Below, piece by piece: positions 40,890 to 49,655 of a DNA stretch of 64,000 nt. This DNA comes from Terriglobia bacterium (GTDB lineage: Bacteria > Acidobacteriota > Terriglobia > Bryobacterales > Bryobacteraceae), in the NCBI GenBank assembly GCA_020073445.1, contig JAIQFE010000019.1, positions 186,001 to 250,000 of the forward strand, in the 5' to 3' direction. Position numbers and translations under genes: made by a program. Numbering within the stretch: position 1 is the first letter of the stretch; every line of letters begins with the position of its first letter. The notes under the pieces were generated by a model, which was given only the letters and a program-made list of their open reading frames with translations, was not told the DNA's origin and did no database searches.

Positions 40890-42647
40890 CTACTGCCAGG
40901 AGATGGTCTTGGACAGAAATTGGCCGTCGGACAGGTCGACTTGAAGGTCCTGGCGCTCGCTGCCTTTGACCACCTGGATCTTATGCGGGCCGACGGGCAG
41001 GACCAGGCTTACAGGCGTCTTCTGAGGGTGTTCGCGCCCGTCGATCACCACGGTCAGCCCGGCGGGGTCGGTGATCAGGTTGAGAGTGCCGGTCATCGGA
41101 ACCAGGTCCACGATCAGGCCGGTGTCATTGGGAATAGTGATGATCTTCTGCGTTTCGCGGAATCCAGCATGGCGCAGGACGAAAACGTGGCGGCCAGCCG
41201 GCAAGGTGAGATTGCAGGGGGTGGTGCATTCGATTCCGGATGTATCGAAGGTCGCGGTGGCTCCAGTCGGTGACGTCGTCAGTTGGAACGTACCTTCCTT
41301 CGGTGCAGACGGCCCGGGCGGCACAGCAACGGCTACTTTTTGCGGCTGCGGAGCCGGCTGGGCGGGTTGAGGTTCCGGCGTAGGTGTCTGTGCGGTTTCG
41401 ACCGGAGCAGGCTGGGAAGCTGCAACAGGCGGATCGGACGGGGCGGTCGCCGGCGGACTACCCGGTTTTCGCGTGGCGACGAGGATGACGAGGGCCAGCA
41501 CCGCGACCGTGGCCAGACTCAGCAGAACGTTGCGTAGCGTGTGACTCCGTTCGGGCTCGATTTCGGAAACGCGAGTCTGAACCGGTGCCGAAACAGGAAC
41601 GGGCTCGGGAACCGGCGGCGGCACCGGGACAATTCGCGTAGCGGCGTCGTTCAGGTTCGGGTCCGCGTCTGTGACCGGCGGCGGCGCGATTGGTACCGGC
41701 GGACGAGTGTCGGCTACCGTCGCGGTAATATCGTCGCGAGAGCCGGCGGTGGGCATGTTGGGGCTCGAACCGCGCGGCAGCGGGGTCCAGTCGGGATTAG
41801 CGTTGCAGGCGGTATTCAGGGCGTTGATGAACTCGGTGCAGCTCTCGAAGCGATTTTCTGGAAGTTTCGCCAGCGCCCTGCCTAAAACGGTTTCCACCTG
41901 CGAGCTGAGGGTGTTGTTCAGACGCTGCGGCGGCAGTGGGTCTTCCCGGACGATTTTGTACAGCAGCGTCGGCATGTATTCCGCCGCGAAGGGTTTTTCG
42001 CCCGTGAGGGTTTCGTAGGCGATCACGGCCAGCGAGAACTGATCGGCCGCGCCCGTGATGACGGTGCTCTGGACCTGCTCGGGCGACATGTAACTGGGCG
42101 TGCCCATCATGGTGCCGGCCAGCGTCATCTGCTGGGACATGATCTTGGCGACGCCGAAGTCGGTGATCTTGGCGGTGCCGTCCTCATGGATCATGATGTT
42201 GGCGGGCTTGATATCGCGGTGCACGATGCCCTTCTTGTGGGCATAGTCCAGCGCCGCGGCCGTCTGCCGGAAGATGCTGAGGAGCGTTTCCTTGTCCGGG
42301 GTCTTGTCCACCTTCAGCATCTTTTCGAACGGCGGGCCGTTGACGAATTCCATGAAGATGAACGCCATGCCGTTTTCCTCGGCAATGTCGTAGATGGTGA
42401 CGATGTTGGGATGCGAGAGAATGCCGGCGGATTGCGCTTCCCGGAAGAGGCGTTCCCGGAGGCGAGCCCGCTCAGTCTCATCCGTCAGATCCTCGAGCCG
42501 GATGCTTTTGATCGCGATGGTGCGTCCAATGGCGGGATCCAGGGCCTTGTAAACAATACCCATGGCGCCGCGACCCAATTCGGAAACGATCTGGTATCGC
42601 CCGACTTGTTGCACTTGTAACAATTTTAGCTCAGGCGGCGGGTACAA
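40890..42647 (-). CDS. PknB-type serine/threonine kinase with PEGA-like domain
   Basis: 585 residues from TTG 42647; a GTG at 42614 nearer the kinase domain is an alternative. Kinase domain about 18-280: GRGAMGIVYKA, K47, H143-R-D-I-K-P-A-N catalytic loop, DFGVAKIM. A Pro-rich linker is followed by one membrane helix (LSLATVAVLALVILVA, about 375-392) and a second Pro/Ala-rich linker. The C-terminal ~140 residues carry PEGA-like repeats (GTFQLTTSPTGATATFDTSGIECTTPCNLTLPAGRHVFVLRHAGF; LNLITDPAGLTVVIDG). It probably senses an envelope signal and phosphorylates cytoplasmic targets such as FHA proteins. Confidence 0.92.
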   Translation of the reverse strand: MYPPPELKLLQVQQVGRYQIVSELGRGAMGIVYKALDPAIGRTIAIKSIRLEDLTDETERARLRERLFREAQSAGILSHPNIVTIYDIAEENGMAFIFMEFVNGPPFEKMLKVDKTPDKETLLSIFRQTAAALDYAHKKGIVHRDIKPANIMIHEDGTAKITDFGVAKIMSQQMTLAGTMMGTPSYMSPEQVQSTVITGAADQFSLAVIAYETLTGEKPFAAEYMPTLLYKIVREDPLPPQRLNNTLSSQVETVLGRALAKLPENRFESCTEFINALNTACNANPDWTPLPRGSSPNMPTAGSRDDITATVADTRPPVPIAPPPVTDADPNLNDAATRIVPVPPPVPEPVPVSAPVQTRVSEIEPERSHTLRNVLLSLATVAVLALVILVATRKPGSPPATAPSDPPVAASQPAPVETAQTPTPEPQPAQPAPQPQKVAVAVPPGPSAPKEGTFQLTTSPTGATATFDTSGIECTTPCNLTLPAGRHVFVLRHAGFRETQKIITIPNDTGLIVDLVPMTGTLNLITDPAGLTVVIDGREHPQKTPVSLVLPVGPHKIQVVKGSERQDLQVDLSDGQFLSKTISWQ

Positions 42648-42689
42648 TCCTTTTCCACGTTGGATACAATCTTTTTGGAGGATACATTC

Positions 42690-43202
42690 ATGAGCATTGC
42701 GCAGTCTTTACTTTCCGAGTTCGATCACGAGATGGCGAACACCCGGAAAACCCTGGAACGGGTCCCGGAGAACAAGCTGGACTACACGCCCGATCCGAAA
42801 TCGATGTCGATGGGAAAGCTGGCGAGCCACATCGCGGAGATGTGCGGTTGGCTGCCGTCCATGATGGAAGGTCCCGAATTGGACATTCCTGCGGGTTTCA
42901 AGCCGTTCCTCGCGACTTCCCGGAAGGAACTGCTGGATACGTTCGATAAAAATGTGGCGGGCTCGCGGGCCGCGCTCGCGGCGGCGGGAGATCAGGCGCT
43001 CATGCAGGACTGGTCGCTCAAGTTTGCCGGCAACGCGATGTTCACCATGCCCCGGATCGCGGTGTACCGCAGCATGATCATGAATCACGTGATCCATCAT
43101 CGGGCCCAGTTGACCGTGTACTACCGGCTGAACGGCATTCCGGTTCCGGCCCTGTATGGACCATCCGCTGACGAAGGCCAGCAAGCTGCCGCCGGACACT
43201 AA
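42690..43202 (+). CDS. DinB family protein
   Basis: 170 residues from ATG 42690, with GGAGGA 7 nt upstream. Four-helix DinB pattern: LLSEFDHEMANTRKTLERVPENKLDYTPDPKSMSMGKLASHIAEMCGW, then MIMNHVIHHRAQLTVYYRL. The candidate metal histidines are H in ASHIAEM and the HHR near the C-terminus. Function is unknown; the family includes thiol S-transferases and metal-dependent hydrolases. It is divergent from the kinase gene. Confidence 0.88.
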   Translation: MSIAQSLLSEFDHEMANTRKTLERVPENKLDYTPDPKSMSMGKLASHIAEMCGWLPSMMEGPELDIPAGFKPFLATSRKELLDTFDKNVAGSRAALAAAGDQALMQDWSLKFAGNAMFTMPRIAVYRSMIMNHVIHHRAQLTVYYRLNGIPVPALYGPSADEGQQAAAGH

Positions 43203-43233
43203 GCGGTAAAGTGGAGTTGGGAGGGCCCGTACG

Positions 43234-43968
43234 ATGAAACTCCTGAGAATCGCCGTTCTGATTTCCGTGATCCCGATGCTTGCCTTCGGCCAGCGCGGCG
43301 GAGGTGGTCACGCTGGCGGCGGTTCGCGTGGGGGCGGAGGCGGAGCCCGAATCGGTGGCGGATCCGGCATGCGCGGCGGTGGATCCTTCGGTGGCGGCTT
43401 CCGCGGCGGATCGGTTGTCGGTGGTTTCCGGAGCGGCGGCGGTTTCCGCGGAGGCGGCGGGTTTCGCGGGAATACGTTCATCCGCGGCCGGGGCTTCGGC
43501 AACCGGTTCTATGGCGGCTACGGATTTTATGGGGGCCTCGGCTTCGGGTACGGTTACCCGTACTACTATCCGTATTCTTACTATCCGTATGCGTACGACC
43601 CGTATTATTACGATTCTTACTTCAGCACGCCTTACTATGACAACGGCTATTACGGCAATGCCTATTACGGCAACGTAGGCTACGTGGCGCAGCCGTCTGC
43701 ACCACCTGCGCCGCCCACCGTCATCAATCAAAACATCGGTGGAACAACCGCTGGAACGCCGGGAGCGTTCTACCGCGCCGCCGACTATTACTTGATCGCG
43801 TTCAACGACCACACGATCCGCGCGGCAATTTCCTACACCGTGGACGGCGACCAGATTCGCTACACCACTCGCGAGCACGAAGAGAAAACCGCTCCTCTGT
43901 CGAGTGTCGACGTGCGGTTCAGCGAGCAGATCAATCGCGACCGGCGAGTGGAGTTTCGGCTACCATAG
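43234..43968 (+). CDS. Secreted Gly/Tyr-rich protein
   Basis: 244 residues. Signal peptide to about residue 20 (LISVIPMLAFGQ). Residues 21-100 are Gly/Arg/Phe-rich (GGGFRGGSVVGG...), and 100-145 are Tyr/Pro-rich (YGYPYYYPYSYYPYAY, then YYGNAYYGN). A short C-terminal globular piece follows (DYYLIAFNDHTIRAAISYTVDGDQIRYTTREHEEK). Similar low-complexity proteins are found in outer-membrane or surface structures. The function is unknown. GGGAGG precedes ATG. Confidence 0.72.
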   Translation: MKLLRIAVLISVIPMLAFGQRGGGGHAGGGSRGGGGGARIGGGSGMRGGGSFGGGFRGGSVVGGFRSGGGFRGGGGFRGNTFIRGRGFGNRFYGGYGFYGGLGFGYGYPYYYPYSYYPYAYDPYYYDSYFSTPYYDNGYYGNAYYGNVGYVAQPSAPPAPPTVINQNIGGTTAGTPGAFYRAADYYLIAFNDHTIRAAISYTVDGDQIRYTTREHEEKTAPLSSVDVRFSEQINRDRRVEFRLP

Positions 43969-43972
43969 CGAT

Positions 43973-44015
43973 AGGCGGACTAAAGTTCGCTGCGGGCTGA
44001 AAGCCTGCCCCCCAC
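43973..44015. repeat. Intergenic palindromic repeat, family C copy 2
   Basis: AGGCGGACTAAAGTTCGC then TGCGGGCTGAAAGCCTGC, followed by CCCCCCACC. It aligns with the element at 38377-38415 (GGCGG..CTAAAG..CGC.GCGGGCTGAA.GCC..GCCCC) but has several substitutions and one insertion. It fills the gap between the Gly-rich gene and ftsY, ending directly before the ATG. Confidence 0.65.
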
Positions 44016-44016
44016 C

Positions 44017-44967
44017 ATGTTCAAATCTCTCTTCGGGTCGACCTCTGCGAAGGAACCCAGTCTATTAGACCGTCTGAAAGCCGGCGTGCAGAAGACGCGC
44101 GCCGGGCTGATGGAGAAGATCGAAGACGCCGTCAGCGGCCGCAAGGAGATCAATGCCGAGGTTCTGGAGGAACTGGAGTACGCGCTGATCACGGCCGACA
44201 TCGGCGCCAAGACCACGGCTGAGATCCTGGAGCGAATCCGCGAACGTGTGGCTCGCCACCTGGTCGGTGATGCCGCAGAGCTCAAGGGCCTGATCCGCCA
44301 GTATCTTTTGGAAGTACTGGAAGCGACCGATCGGCCGGTTCCGCAGGTGGCCGAGCCCCCCGCCGTCATCATGGTGGTGGGTGTGAACGGCGCCGGCAAG
44401 ACGACCTCGATCGGTAAACTGACGCGCCGGCTGCAATCGGAAGGTCGCAGTGTGTTGTTGTGCGCGGCGGACACGTTTCGCGCGGCGGCAATCGAACAGC
44501 TGGAAGTTTGGGCGCAGCGCACGGGAGTGGATCTGATCCGCCAGCAGCCTGGATCCGACCCGAGCGCGGTGATGTTCGACGCGTTGCAGGCCGGCAAGGC
44601 TCGCAAGATCGATTACGTGATTGTCGATACGGCCGGAAGGTTGCACACCAAAGAGAACCTGATGGCGGAACTGCAAAAGATGCGGAGAACAGCCGCGCGG
44701 GTGATTCCCGGAGCTCCGCACGAGGTACTGCTGGTGATCGAAGCCACCACGGGGCAGAACGGTCTGGAGCAGGCGCGCAAATTTACCGAATCGTCCGAAG
44801 TCACCGGCATCATTCTCACCAAGCTCGACGGAACCGCCAAAGGCGGCGTGGTGGTCGCGATTTCGCGCGAGCTGGGCTTGCCGATCCGCTACGTCGGCGT
44901 GGGCGAACAGATCGACGATCTGCTGCCGTTCGAGCCTGCGAACTTCGTGGCGTCACTCTTTGACTGA
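44017..44967 (+). CDS. ftsY: Signal recognition particle receptor FtsY
   Basis: 316 residues. N-terminal helical bundle (about 15-110), then the NG domain: G1 [14 protein letters not shown]2/G3 [17 protein letters not shown] and [17 protein letters not shown]4 [11 protein letters not shown]5 [12 protein letters not shown]. It lacks a long acidic A domain. At the inner membrane it docks SRP-ribosome complexes. Because the palindromic repeat abuts the ATG, no normal Shine-Dalgarno is present apart from the repeat itself. ribD follows within 1 nt. Confidence 0.96.
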   Translation: MFKSLFGSTSAKEPSLLDRLKAGVQKTRAGLMEKIEDAVSGRKEINAEVLEELEYALITADIGAKTTAEILERIRERVARHLVGDAAELKGLIRQYLLEVLEATDRPVPQVAEPPAVIMVVGVNGAGKTTSIGKLTRRLQSEGRSVLLCAADTFRAAAIEQLEVWAQRTGVDLIRQQPGSDPSAVMFDALQAGKARKIDYVIVDTAGRLHTKENLMAELQKMRRTAARVIPGAPHEVLLVIEATTGQNGLEQARKFTESSEVTGIILTKLDGTAKGGVVVAISRELGLPIRYVGVGEQIDDLLPFEPANFVASLFD

Positions 44968-44968
44968 C

Positions 44969-46066
44969 ATGAATCATCTGGAAGAGGCTTTGGAACTCGC
45001 GGCGCGCGGGTGGGGAGCGACTTCACCCAACCCTGCCGTGGGAGCCGTGGTGGTGCGCGACGGCGAAGTGGTCGGCCGCGGATATCACACGTGGGCTGGA
45101 TTGAAGCACGCCGAGGTGCTCGCGCTGGAGGAAGCTCAGGAACGCGCGCGCGGCGCGACGCTGTACGTGACGCTTGAGCCTTGCGCGAGCCACGGACGGA
45201 CGCCTCCCTGCATCGACGCGATTCTGGCGGCGGGTGTGCGGAAAGTCGTCGCGCCGATGGAGGACCCCAATCCGCAAACTCGCGGACGGGGATTCACGCG
45301 TCTGCGGGACGCGGGTGTCGAAGTGGAGTTGGCCGCGCAATACGCCGCGCAGGCTACGGAGATGAATGAACCGTTCGTTCATTTCATGCGCACAGGGCGT
45401 CCTCTGGTGACGCTGAAATCGGCGGTGACGCTGGATGGAAAGATCGCGGCGCCCGAAGACAATGCAGGCTGGATCACCAGCGAGACGGCTCGTCTTCATG
45501 TGCAGACGTTACGGCATCGCTCCGACGCGATTCTCACCGGCATCGGCACTGTGCTGGCGGATGACTGCCGGCTCACGGACCGTTCGGGGCGGGAGCGGAG
45601 CCGGCCGCTTTTGCGGATCGTGCTCGACTCGCAGCTGCGGCTGCCATCGGAATCGCGCCTGGTAGCTTCCTCCCGCAACGACGTGCTGGTGGTGACCACC
45701 TCCGCGGGATCGCCGGAGAAGCGGAAGCGCCTGGAGAGCATGGGCGTGCGCGTCGAGGTACTGGAGCGCTCCGACGGGCGGGCCAGCCTGCAAGGCGTGA
45801 TCGAGTTGCTGGCGCGCGAGAAATATTTGTCGTTGATGATCGAAGCCGGCAGCCGGGTGAACTGGAGCGCGCTCGAATCGGGCGTTGCTGACAAGATCTA
45901 CTTCTATTACGCGCCGAAGATTCTGGGCGGCACGCAGTCGCTTCCGGTGGCCGGAGGTGCTGGGCGGCGGCGGCGCAAGGACGCGATCCGGTTTCGCGAC
46001 GTGAAGCTGCATTCGATCGCCAAGGACGAATTCGCCGTGGAGGCCTGGGTGGAGCGCGAAGGCTGA
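44969..46066 (+). CDS. ribD: Bifunctional riboflavin deaminase/reductase RibD
   Basis: 365 residues from ATG 44969, directly after the ftsY TGA; an in-frame TTG at 44960 is less likely. Deaminase domain about 1-145 with zinc motif HAEVLALEEA and CASHGRTPPC; reductase domain about 150-365 (RPLVTLKSAVTLDGKIAAPEDNAGWITSETAR, AILTGIGTVLADD). It catalyses two steps of riboflavin synthesis in the cytoplasm. Its TGA overlaps the ribE ATG. Confidence 0.96.
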   Translation: MNHLEEALELAARGWGATSPNPAVGAVVVRDGEVVGRGYHTWAGLKHAEVLALEEAQERARGATLYVTLEPCASHGRTPPCIDAILAAGVRKVVAPMEDPNPQTRGRGFTRLRDAGVEVELAAQYAAQATEMNEPFVHFMRTGRPLVTLKSAVTLDGKIAAPEDNAGWITSETARLHVQTLRHRSDAILTGIGTVLADDCRLTDRSGRERSRPLLRIVLDSQLRLPSESRLVASSRNDVLVVTTSAGSPEKRKRLESMGVRVEVLERSDGRASLQGVIELLAREKYLSLMIEAGSRVNWSALESGVADKIYFYYAPKILGGTQSLPVAGGAGRRRRKDAIRFRDVKLHSIAKDEFAVEAWVEREG

Positions 46067-46644
46067 TGTTCACCGGCATCGTCGAAGAGCTGGGGACAGT
46101 GATAAAGGCCGGTACGAAGCTGGAAGTGCGCTGTTCTACCGTGCTCTCCGATCTCTCGATCGGCGCCAGCATCGCGGTGAATGGAGTTTGTCTCACGGCA
46201 GTGGCGGTCACCGGTGAGGGATTTGCCGCGGACCTGGCGCCGGAGACGCTTTCGCGCAGCAACCTCGGCGACTTGAAAGCGGGTGCGCGCGTCAATCTGG
46301 AACGTCCCGTAACGCCGGCGACCCGGCTATCCGGTCACATCGTGCAGGGGCATGTGGATGCCACGGGAGAAGTGGCCGCACTCGATGCACTCGGCGACAG
46401 CAACTGGTGGCTGAAGGTGCGCGTGCCAAAATCGCTCGACCGGTATCTGGTGGAAAAGGGCTCGATTACGCTGGATGGGATCAGCTTGACGATCGCGGCG
46501 ATTGATGCGGACGTGATCGGCGTGACCATTATTCCGCATACGTTCGCGAACACGACCATCGGTCAGGCTCGTGTGGGCACTCGCCTGAACATCGAAGTGG
46601 ACGTGCTGGCGAAGCACGTCGAGAAGCTGCTGGCGCGCGGATAA
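46066..46644 (+). CDS. ribE: Riboflavin synthase, alpha subunit
   Basis: 192 residues with the two internally repeated lumazine-binding barrels: MFTGIVEELGTV...NGVCLTAVAV...LSRSNLGDLKAGARVNLERP and GHIVQGHVDATGEV...KGSITLDGISLTIAAI...TIGQARVGTRLNIEVDVLAKHVEKLL. It joins two lumazines to give riboflavin. The ATG overlaps the ribD stop (TGATG). ribBA and ribH are not in the window. Confidence 0.97.
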   Translation: MFTGIVEELGTVIKAGTKLEVRCSTVLSDLSIGASIAVNGVCLTAVAVTGEGFAADLAPETLSRSNLGDLKAGARVNLERPVTPATRLSGHIVQGHVDATGEVAALDALGDSNWWLKVRVPKSLDRYLVEKGSITLDGISLTIAAIDADVIGVTIIPHTFANTTIGQARVGTRLNIEVDVLAKHVEKLLARG

Positions 46645-46648
46645 CACG

Positions 46649-47191
46649 ATGGACATTCGAGGCTGGGACGAGCGCTATCGTTCCGAAGGCGTTAAGCACC
46701 CGGCACCGACGCCGCTGCTGGCAGAGGTCGCGCGGAAGCTCAAACCCGGCCGAGCACTGGATCTGGCATGCGGCACAGGCCGCAACGCGGTGTGGCTGGC
46801 TGAACATGGCTGGACTGTAACCGCGGTGGATGGATCTCCCGCGGCGATTGAAATTCTTCAGAAGCTCTGCCCGGAAGTCGACGCTCACGTCGCGGATCTG
46901 GAGAAGCATGAATTCCCGATAGAGACGGCGAGTTGGGACTTGATCGTATTGGCTTACTACCTGCAGCGCGACTTGTTCGAACCGGTCAAGCTTGGGGTGA
47001 AACCCGGCGGCGTCGCGTTGGTGATCGTGCATCTGGTGGAACCGGGACACGAGCAGTCGCGCTTCAGCGTGCAGCCGGGCGAGCTGGCGAGGTACTTCGA
47101 AGGCTGGGAGATCCTGCACTCTTACGAAGGCAAGCCCAAGGATCCCGCGCACAAAAGAGCGGTTGCCGAGATTGTGGCGCGAAAGCCTTAG
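46649..47191 (+). CDS. SAM-dependent class I methyltransferase
   Basis: 180 residues. Motif I is RALDLACGTGRNAVWLAEHGWTVTAVDGSPAAIEIL; acidic motif II follows; SWDLIVLAYYLQRDLFEPVKLGVKPGGVALV matches motifs IV-V. It resembles the TehB/'methyltransferase domain 25' group. The substrate is unknown. It starts 4 bp after ribE, so it is likely in the ftsY-rib transcript. A family A repeat begins 3 nt after its stop. Confidence 0.88.
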   Translation: MDIRGWDERYRSEGVKHPAPTPLLAEVARKLKPGRALDLACGTGRNAVWLAEHGWTVTAVDGSPAAIEILQKLCPEVDAHVADLEKHEFPIETASWDLIVLAYYLQRDLFEPVKLGVKPGGVALVIVHLVEPGHEQSRFSVQPGELARYFEGWEILHSYEGKPKDPAHKRAVAEIVARKP

Positions 47192-47193
47192 AA

Positions 47194-47269
47194 GGGGACA
47201 GCCAGCCGATTTCGGCGAGCTGCCGCGGACACCTCCAGGCTGGTTCATCGAAATCGGTAGGCAGTCCCC
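47194..47269. repeat. Intergenic palindromic repeat, family A copy 2
   Basis: 76 bp, GGGGACAGCCAGCCGATTTC ... CGAAATCGGTAGGCAGTCCCC with a ~35-nt centre. It fills the whole gap between two convergent genes: it begins 3 nt after the methyltransferase stop, and its last base is the first base of the alcohol dehydrogenase stop codon complement. Confidence 0.9.
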
Positions 47270-48540
47270 TACAGGGACTCTTCGAAGAGCTTCGCCAAAT
47301 CCTCGGTTCCCGCGGGGCGGGGCGATAGCTTAGTCACGCGATGCTGGGGCAACGTTCCTTCCACCAGCGCCGGAATATCGGATGACGTATACCCGACCTC
47401 GCGCAGGCCGTTGGGAGTCTTCAGGCGCTGCATGAACCAGGTGATGCGCTCGGAAAGAATCCGGCCCGCGTCGGCGGCCTGGCAGCGAGAGACATCCACG
47501 CCCAGAGCTTCGGCGGCTTCCAGGTGCCTGGCGGGATTTGCCGAAGCCGTGTAGCGAAACACCGCGGGTGCGTTCAGGATCACGGAAAACCCGTGGGGAA
47601 TCAGCGGGTGGTCCGCTGTATATCCAGGTATTCGGTAGCTCTTCACGTTGCCCGAGACGGGATACGACATTCCGTGCGGCAAATGCACACCTGCGTTGCC
47701 GAATCCGACGCCCGCATAGGACGCTGCCAGCAGCATGTTCGCGCGAGCTTCGTCGTCGGAGGGATCTTCCACCGCGCGCACCAGGTACTTCGCCACCATG
47801 CGCAAAGCTTGCAGCGACCAGACATCGCTGATGGGGTTCGACCCCTGATACGCCGGGCGCACGAGAGGGCGATCGGGCAGGGGGCGTTCGGAGAAGGGCA
47901 GCGCGGTGAACGATTCCACGGCGTGGCTCAAGATATCGAGACCGCTGGACGCTGCCACCTGCGAAGGCATCGTGCGCGTGTTTTCAGGATCGAGCAGCCC
48001 GAGCGTGGGTTTCAGCCGGCGGCTGGCGATGCCGGTCTTGGCGTGCATCTTAATCAAGTCGAAGATGCTGACGCCGGTCGTCTCGCTGCCGGTGCCGGCT
48101 GTGGTCGGAATCGCGATCAGCGGTTTCAGCGGCCCGGGAACCGGCAGGCCCTTGCCGATGGGAGGGTTGACATAGTCCAAGAAGTTGTCAGGTGGATAGG
48201 TCGTGTACAAATTCACCGCTTTAGCGGTGTCTATCGTGGATCCACCGCCGACGGCGACGATGGCGTCGTAGTCCCCGTCCTTTGCGAACTCGATCGCATC
48301 GAGAAAAGACTCGTCGGTGGGCTCGACGCGCACGCGATCGTAGACCGTCGCTGCAATGCCATTCTTTTCCAGCGACTCCAGCACAATCTGCACCGGCGAC
48401 ATGTTTCGCAGAACAGGATCCGTGAGCACCAGGACATTGCGCGCGCCGAGGTCGGCCAGGTCCATGCCGACTTCACGGGTCACGCCCCGGCCGAACCGGA
48501 CGCTCGAAACAGCCATCTCAAACGCGATTTCGTGAGTCAT
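47269..48540 (-). CDS. Iron-containing alcohol dehydrogenase, hydroxyacid-oxoacid transhydrogenase type
   Basis: 423 residues. NAD region VGGGSTIDTAKAVNLY; metal ligands are expected in GLDILSHAVESF (Asp and His), in GVHLPHGMSYPVSG and in HPLIPHGFSV. The motif order and the insert after ESFTALPFSERP match ADHFE1/HOT, which moves reducing equivalents between 4-hydroxybutyrate and 2-oxoglutarate. A general group III alcohol dehydrogenase remains possible. Cytoplasmic. The PepSY gene lies upstream on the same strand, 3 bp away. Confidence 0.86.
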   Translation of the reverse strand: MTHEIAFEMAVSSVRFGRGVTREVGMDLADLGARNVLVLTDPVLRNMSPVQIVLESLEKNGIAATVYDRVRVEPTDESFLDAIEFAKDGDYDAIVAVGGGSTIDTAKAVNLYTTYPPDNFLDYVNPPIGKGLPVPGPLKPLIAIPTTAGTGSETTGVSIFDLIKMHAKTGIASRRLKPTLGLLDPENTRTMPSQVAASSGLDILSHAVESFTALPFSERPLPDRPLVRPAYQGSNPISDVWSLQALRMVAKYLVRAVEDPSDDEARANMLLAASYAGVGFGNAGVHLPHGMSYPVSGNVKSYRIPGYTADHPLIPHGFSVILNAPAVFRYTASANPARHLEAAEALGVDVSRCQAADAGRILSERITWFMQRLKTPNGLREVGYTSSDIPALVEGTLPQHRVTKLSPRPAGTEDLAKLFEESL

Positions 48541-48543
48541 GAC

Positions 48544-49617
48544 TTACGCCGAGGCATCGACAGGAGCGTCGATGCGACCGGCCACGATGCGGGCCTCACG
48601 CGTACGGCGGGCGGCGGGACTGAGCACGCGATTCCACCACATGATCGCGCCGGTCACAAACAAGAGTACCGGGAGCAGCCCCAGTACGACCCACAGCGAC
48701 TTCGTTTTTGGTCCCGCGAAGTTCCCGAAATGCAGGTAGTAGATCCAGCGGATAAAATTGTCTCCGGCGCTGCGGCGGATCGGGCGGCGTCCGCCCTTGC
48801 CGAAGTTGAAAGACTTTGGCTGCGATGGCTGCGCGAGTACTGGGGCGGTTGCCGGAGCCGCAAGCGTCACATCCTCAGGCAGCGCGTATTGGATCAGCGT
48901 CGAATAGTGATTGATGATCTTCTGGAACGGCAAGGGGAATGCCAGATACACGCCCGTGATGGCCCACATGAAGATCAGGGCGAAGGACCAGAAACCGATA
49001 GCGCTATGCAGGTCCCAGTTCAGGCGTTTCCAGTTGGATCGAAAATCGACGATCAGGTTGCGGCGCCAGCTCAGGGAGCCGGGCCACCAGACGATCAGGC
49101 CCGTCACGCATAACAACGTAAGAAAGATAGCTCCGATGCCATTGACCTTGCGGCCGGTGTCGCCATACAACAAGTCCGTGTGCAATTTCGCGAGCCACGC
49201 GGCGACGCGGATGGCTTGCGGCACCGAATCGCCCAGATCGGCGCCCGTGTATGGATCGAAGAGCCGCTGCACGCGTTCCTTCCCGTGCTCCATCCAGACT
49301 TCGGTCGCCGTGGTCGGCTGCTTGCCTTCGAAAACGAAGCTGAGGGTATTTTCCGGATACTTCTGCCGGACGATCTTCTTCAGTTCGTCCGCGGGGAGTT
49401 TCGTCCCGCGCACCTGGACGATTCTGGCTCCCGATCCCGCGGACTGGTAGATCTCGTTGCGGAAGACGATTGCGCTGCCCGTGACGCTGATCAGGACCAC
49501 GTAGAGGCCGGTCCCGATGCCGGTCCACAGATGGATCTGGAATAGAGCGCGCCGCAGCCACACGTTTTGCGGGCGGCGGAGCCATCGTTGCCAGAGTGTT
49601 AGTTCGTCGGCGGGCAC
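48544..49617 (-). CDS. PepSY-associated membrane protein
   Basis: 357 residues from GTG 49617, with four membrane helices: about 28-50 (HLWTGIGTGLYVVLISVTGSAIVF), 160-178 (AIFLTLLCVTGLIVWWPG), 205-225 (GFWSFALIFMWAITGVYLAF) and 318-337. Conserved WTG and HTDLLYGDTGRKVNG patterns fit the PepSY-TM/PiuB family, linked to ferric-reductase or iron-uptake loci. A PepSY-like periplasmic domain lies between helices 1 and 2. No siderophore gene is adjacent; the divergent flavin reductase could be functionally related. Confidence 0.85.
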   Translation of the reverse strand: MPADELTLWQRWLRRPQNVWLRRALFQIHLWTGIGTGLYVVLISVTGSAIVFRNEIYQSAGSGARIVQVRGTKLPADELKKIVRQKYPENTLSFVFEGKQPTTATEVWMEHGKERVQRLFDPYTGADLGDSVPQAIRVAAWLAKLHTDLLYGDTGRKVNGIGAIFLTLLCVTGLIVWWPGSLSWRRNLIVDFRSNWKRLNWDLHSAIGFWSFALIFMWAITGVYLAFPLPFQKIINHYSTLIQYALPEDVTLAAPATAPVLAQPSQPKSFNFGKGGRRPIRRSAGDNFIRWIYYLHFGNFAGPKTKSLWVVLGLLPVLLFVTGAIMWWNRVLSPAARRTREARIVAGRIDAPVDASA

Positions 49618-49635
49618 GGGGTGGTTTACGTCCAG

Positions 49636-49650
49636 TCGCTATAATAGCGA
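49636..49650. promoter_or_regulatory. 15-bp palindrome containing TATAAT, between divergent genes
   Basis: TCGCTATAATAGCGA is an inverted repeat (7-1-7). On the plus strand TATAAT (49640-49645) is 10 nt before the flavin reductase ATG; on the minus strand the same site reads TATTAT, toward the PepSY gene. It may be a shared -10 region and operator for both genes. Confidence 0.5.
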
Positions 49651-49655
49651 AATCC

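Noticed and set aside
43300-43500. Repeating GGCGG-rich DNA that could look like a satellite or CRISPR-like repeat
   Set aside because: It is coding sequence for a Gly/Arg-rich stretch of the secreted protein. Repeats are not of constant length and no spacers exist.
47524-49113. 529-codon plus-strand frame
   Set aside because: Antisense of the alcohol dehydrogenase and PepSY genes; its Arg/His/Gln-rich sequence has no domain-like pattern.
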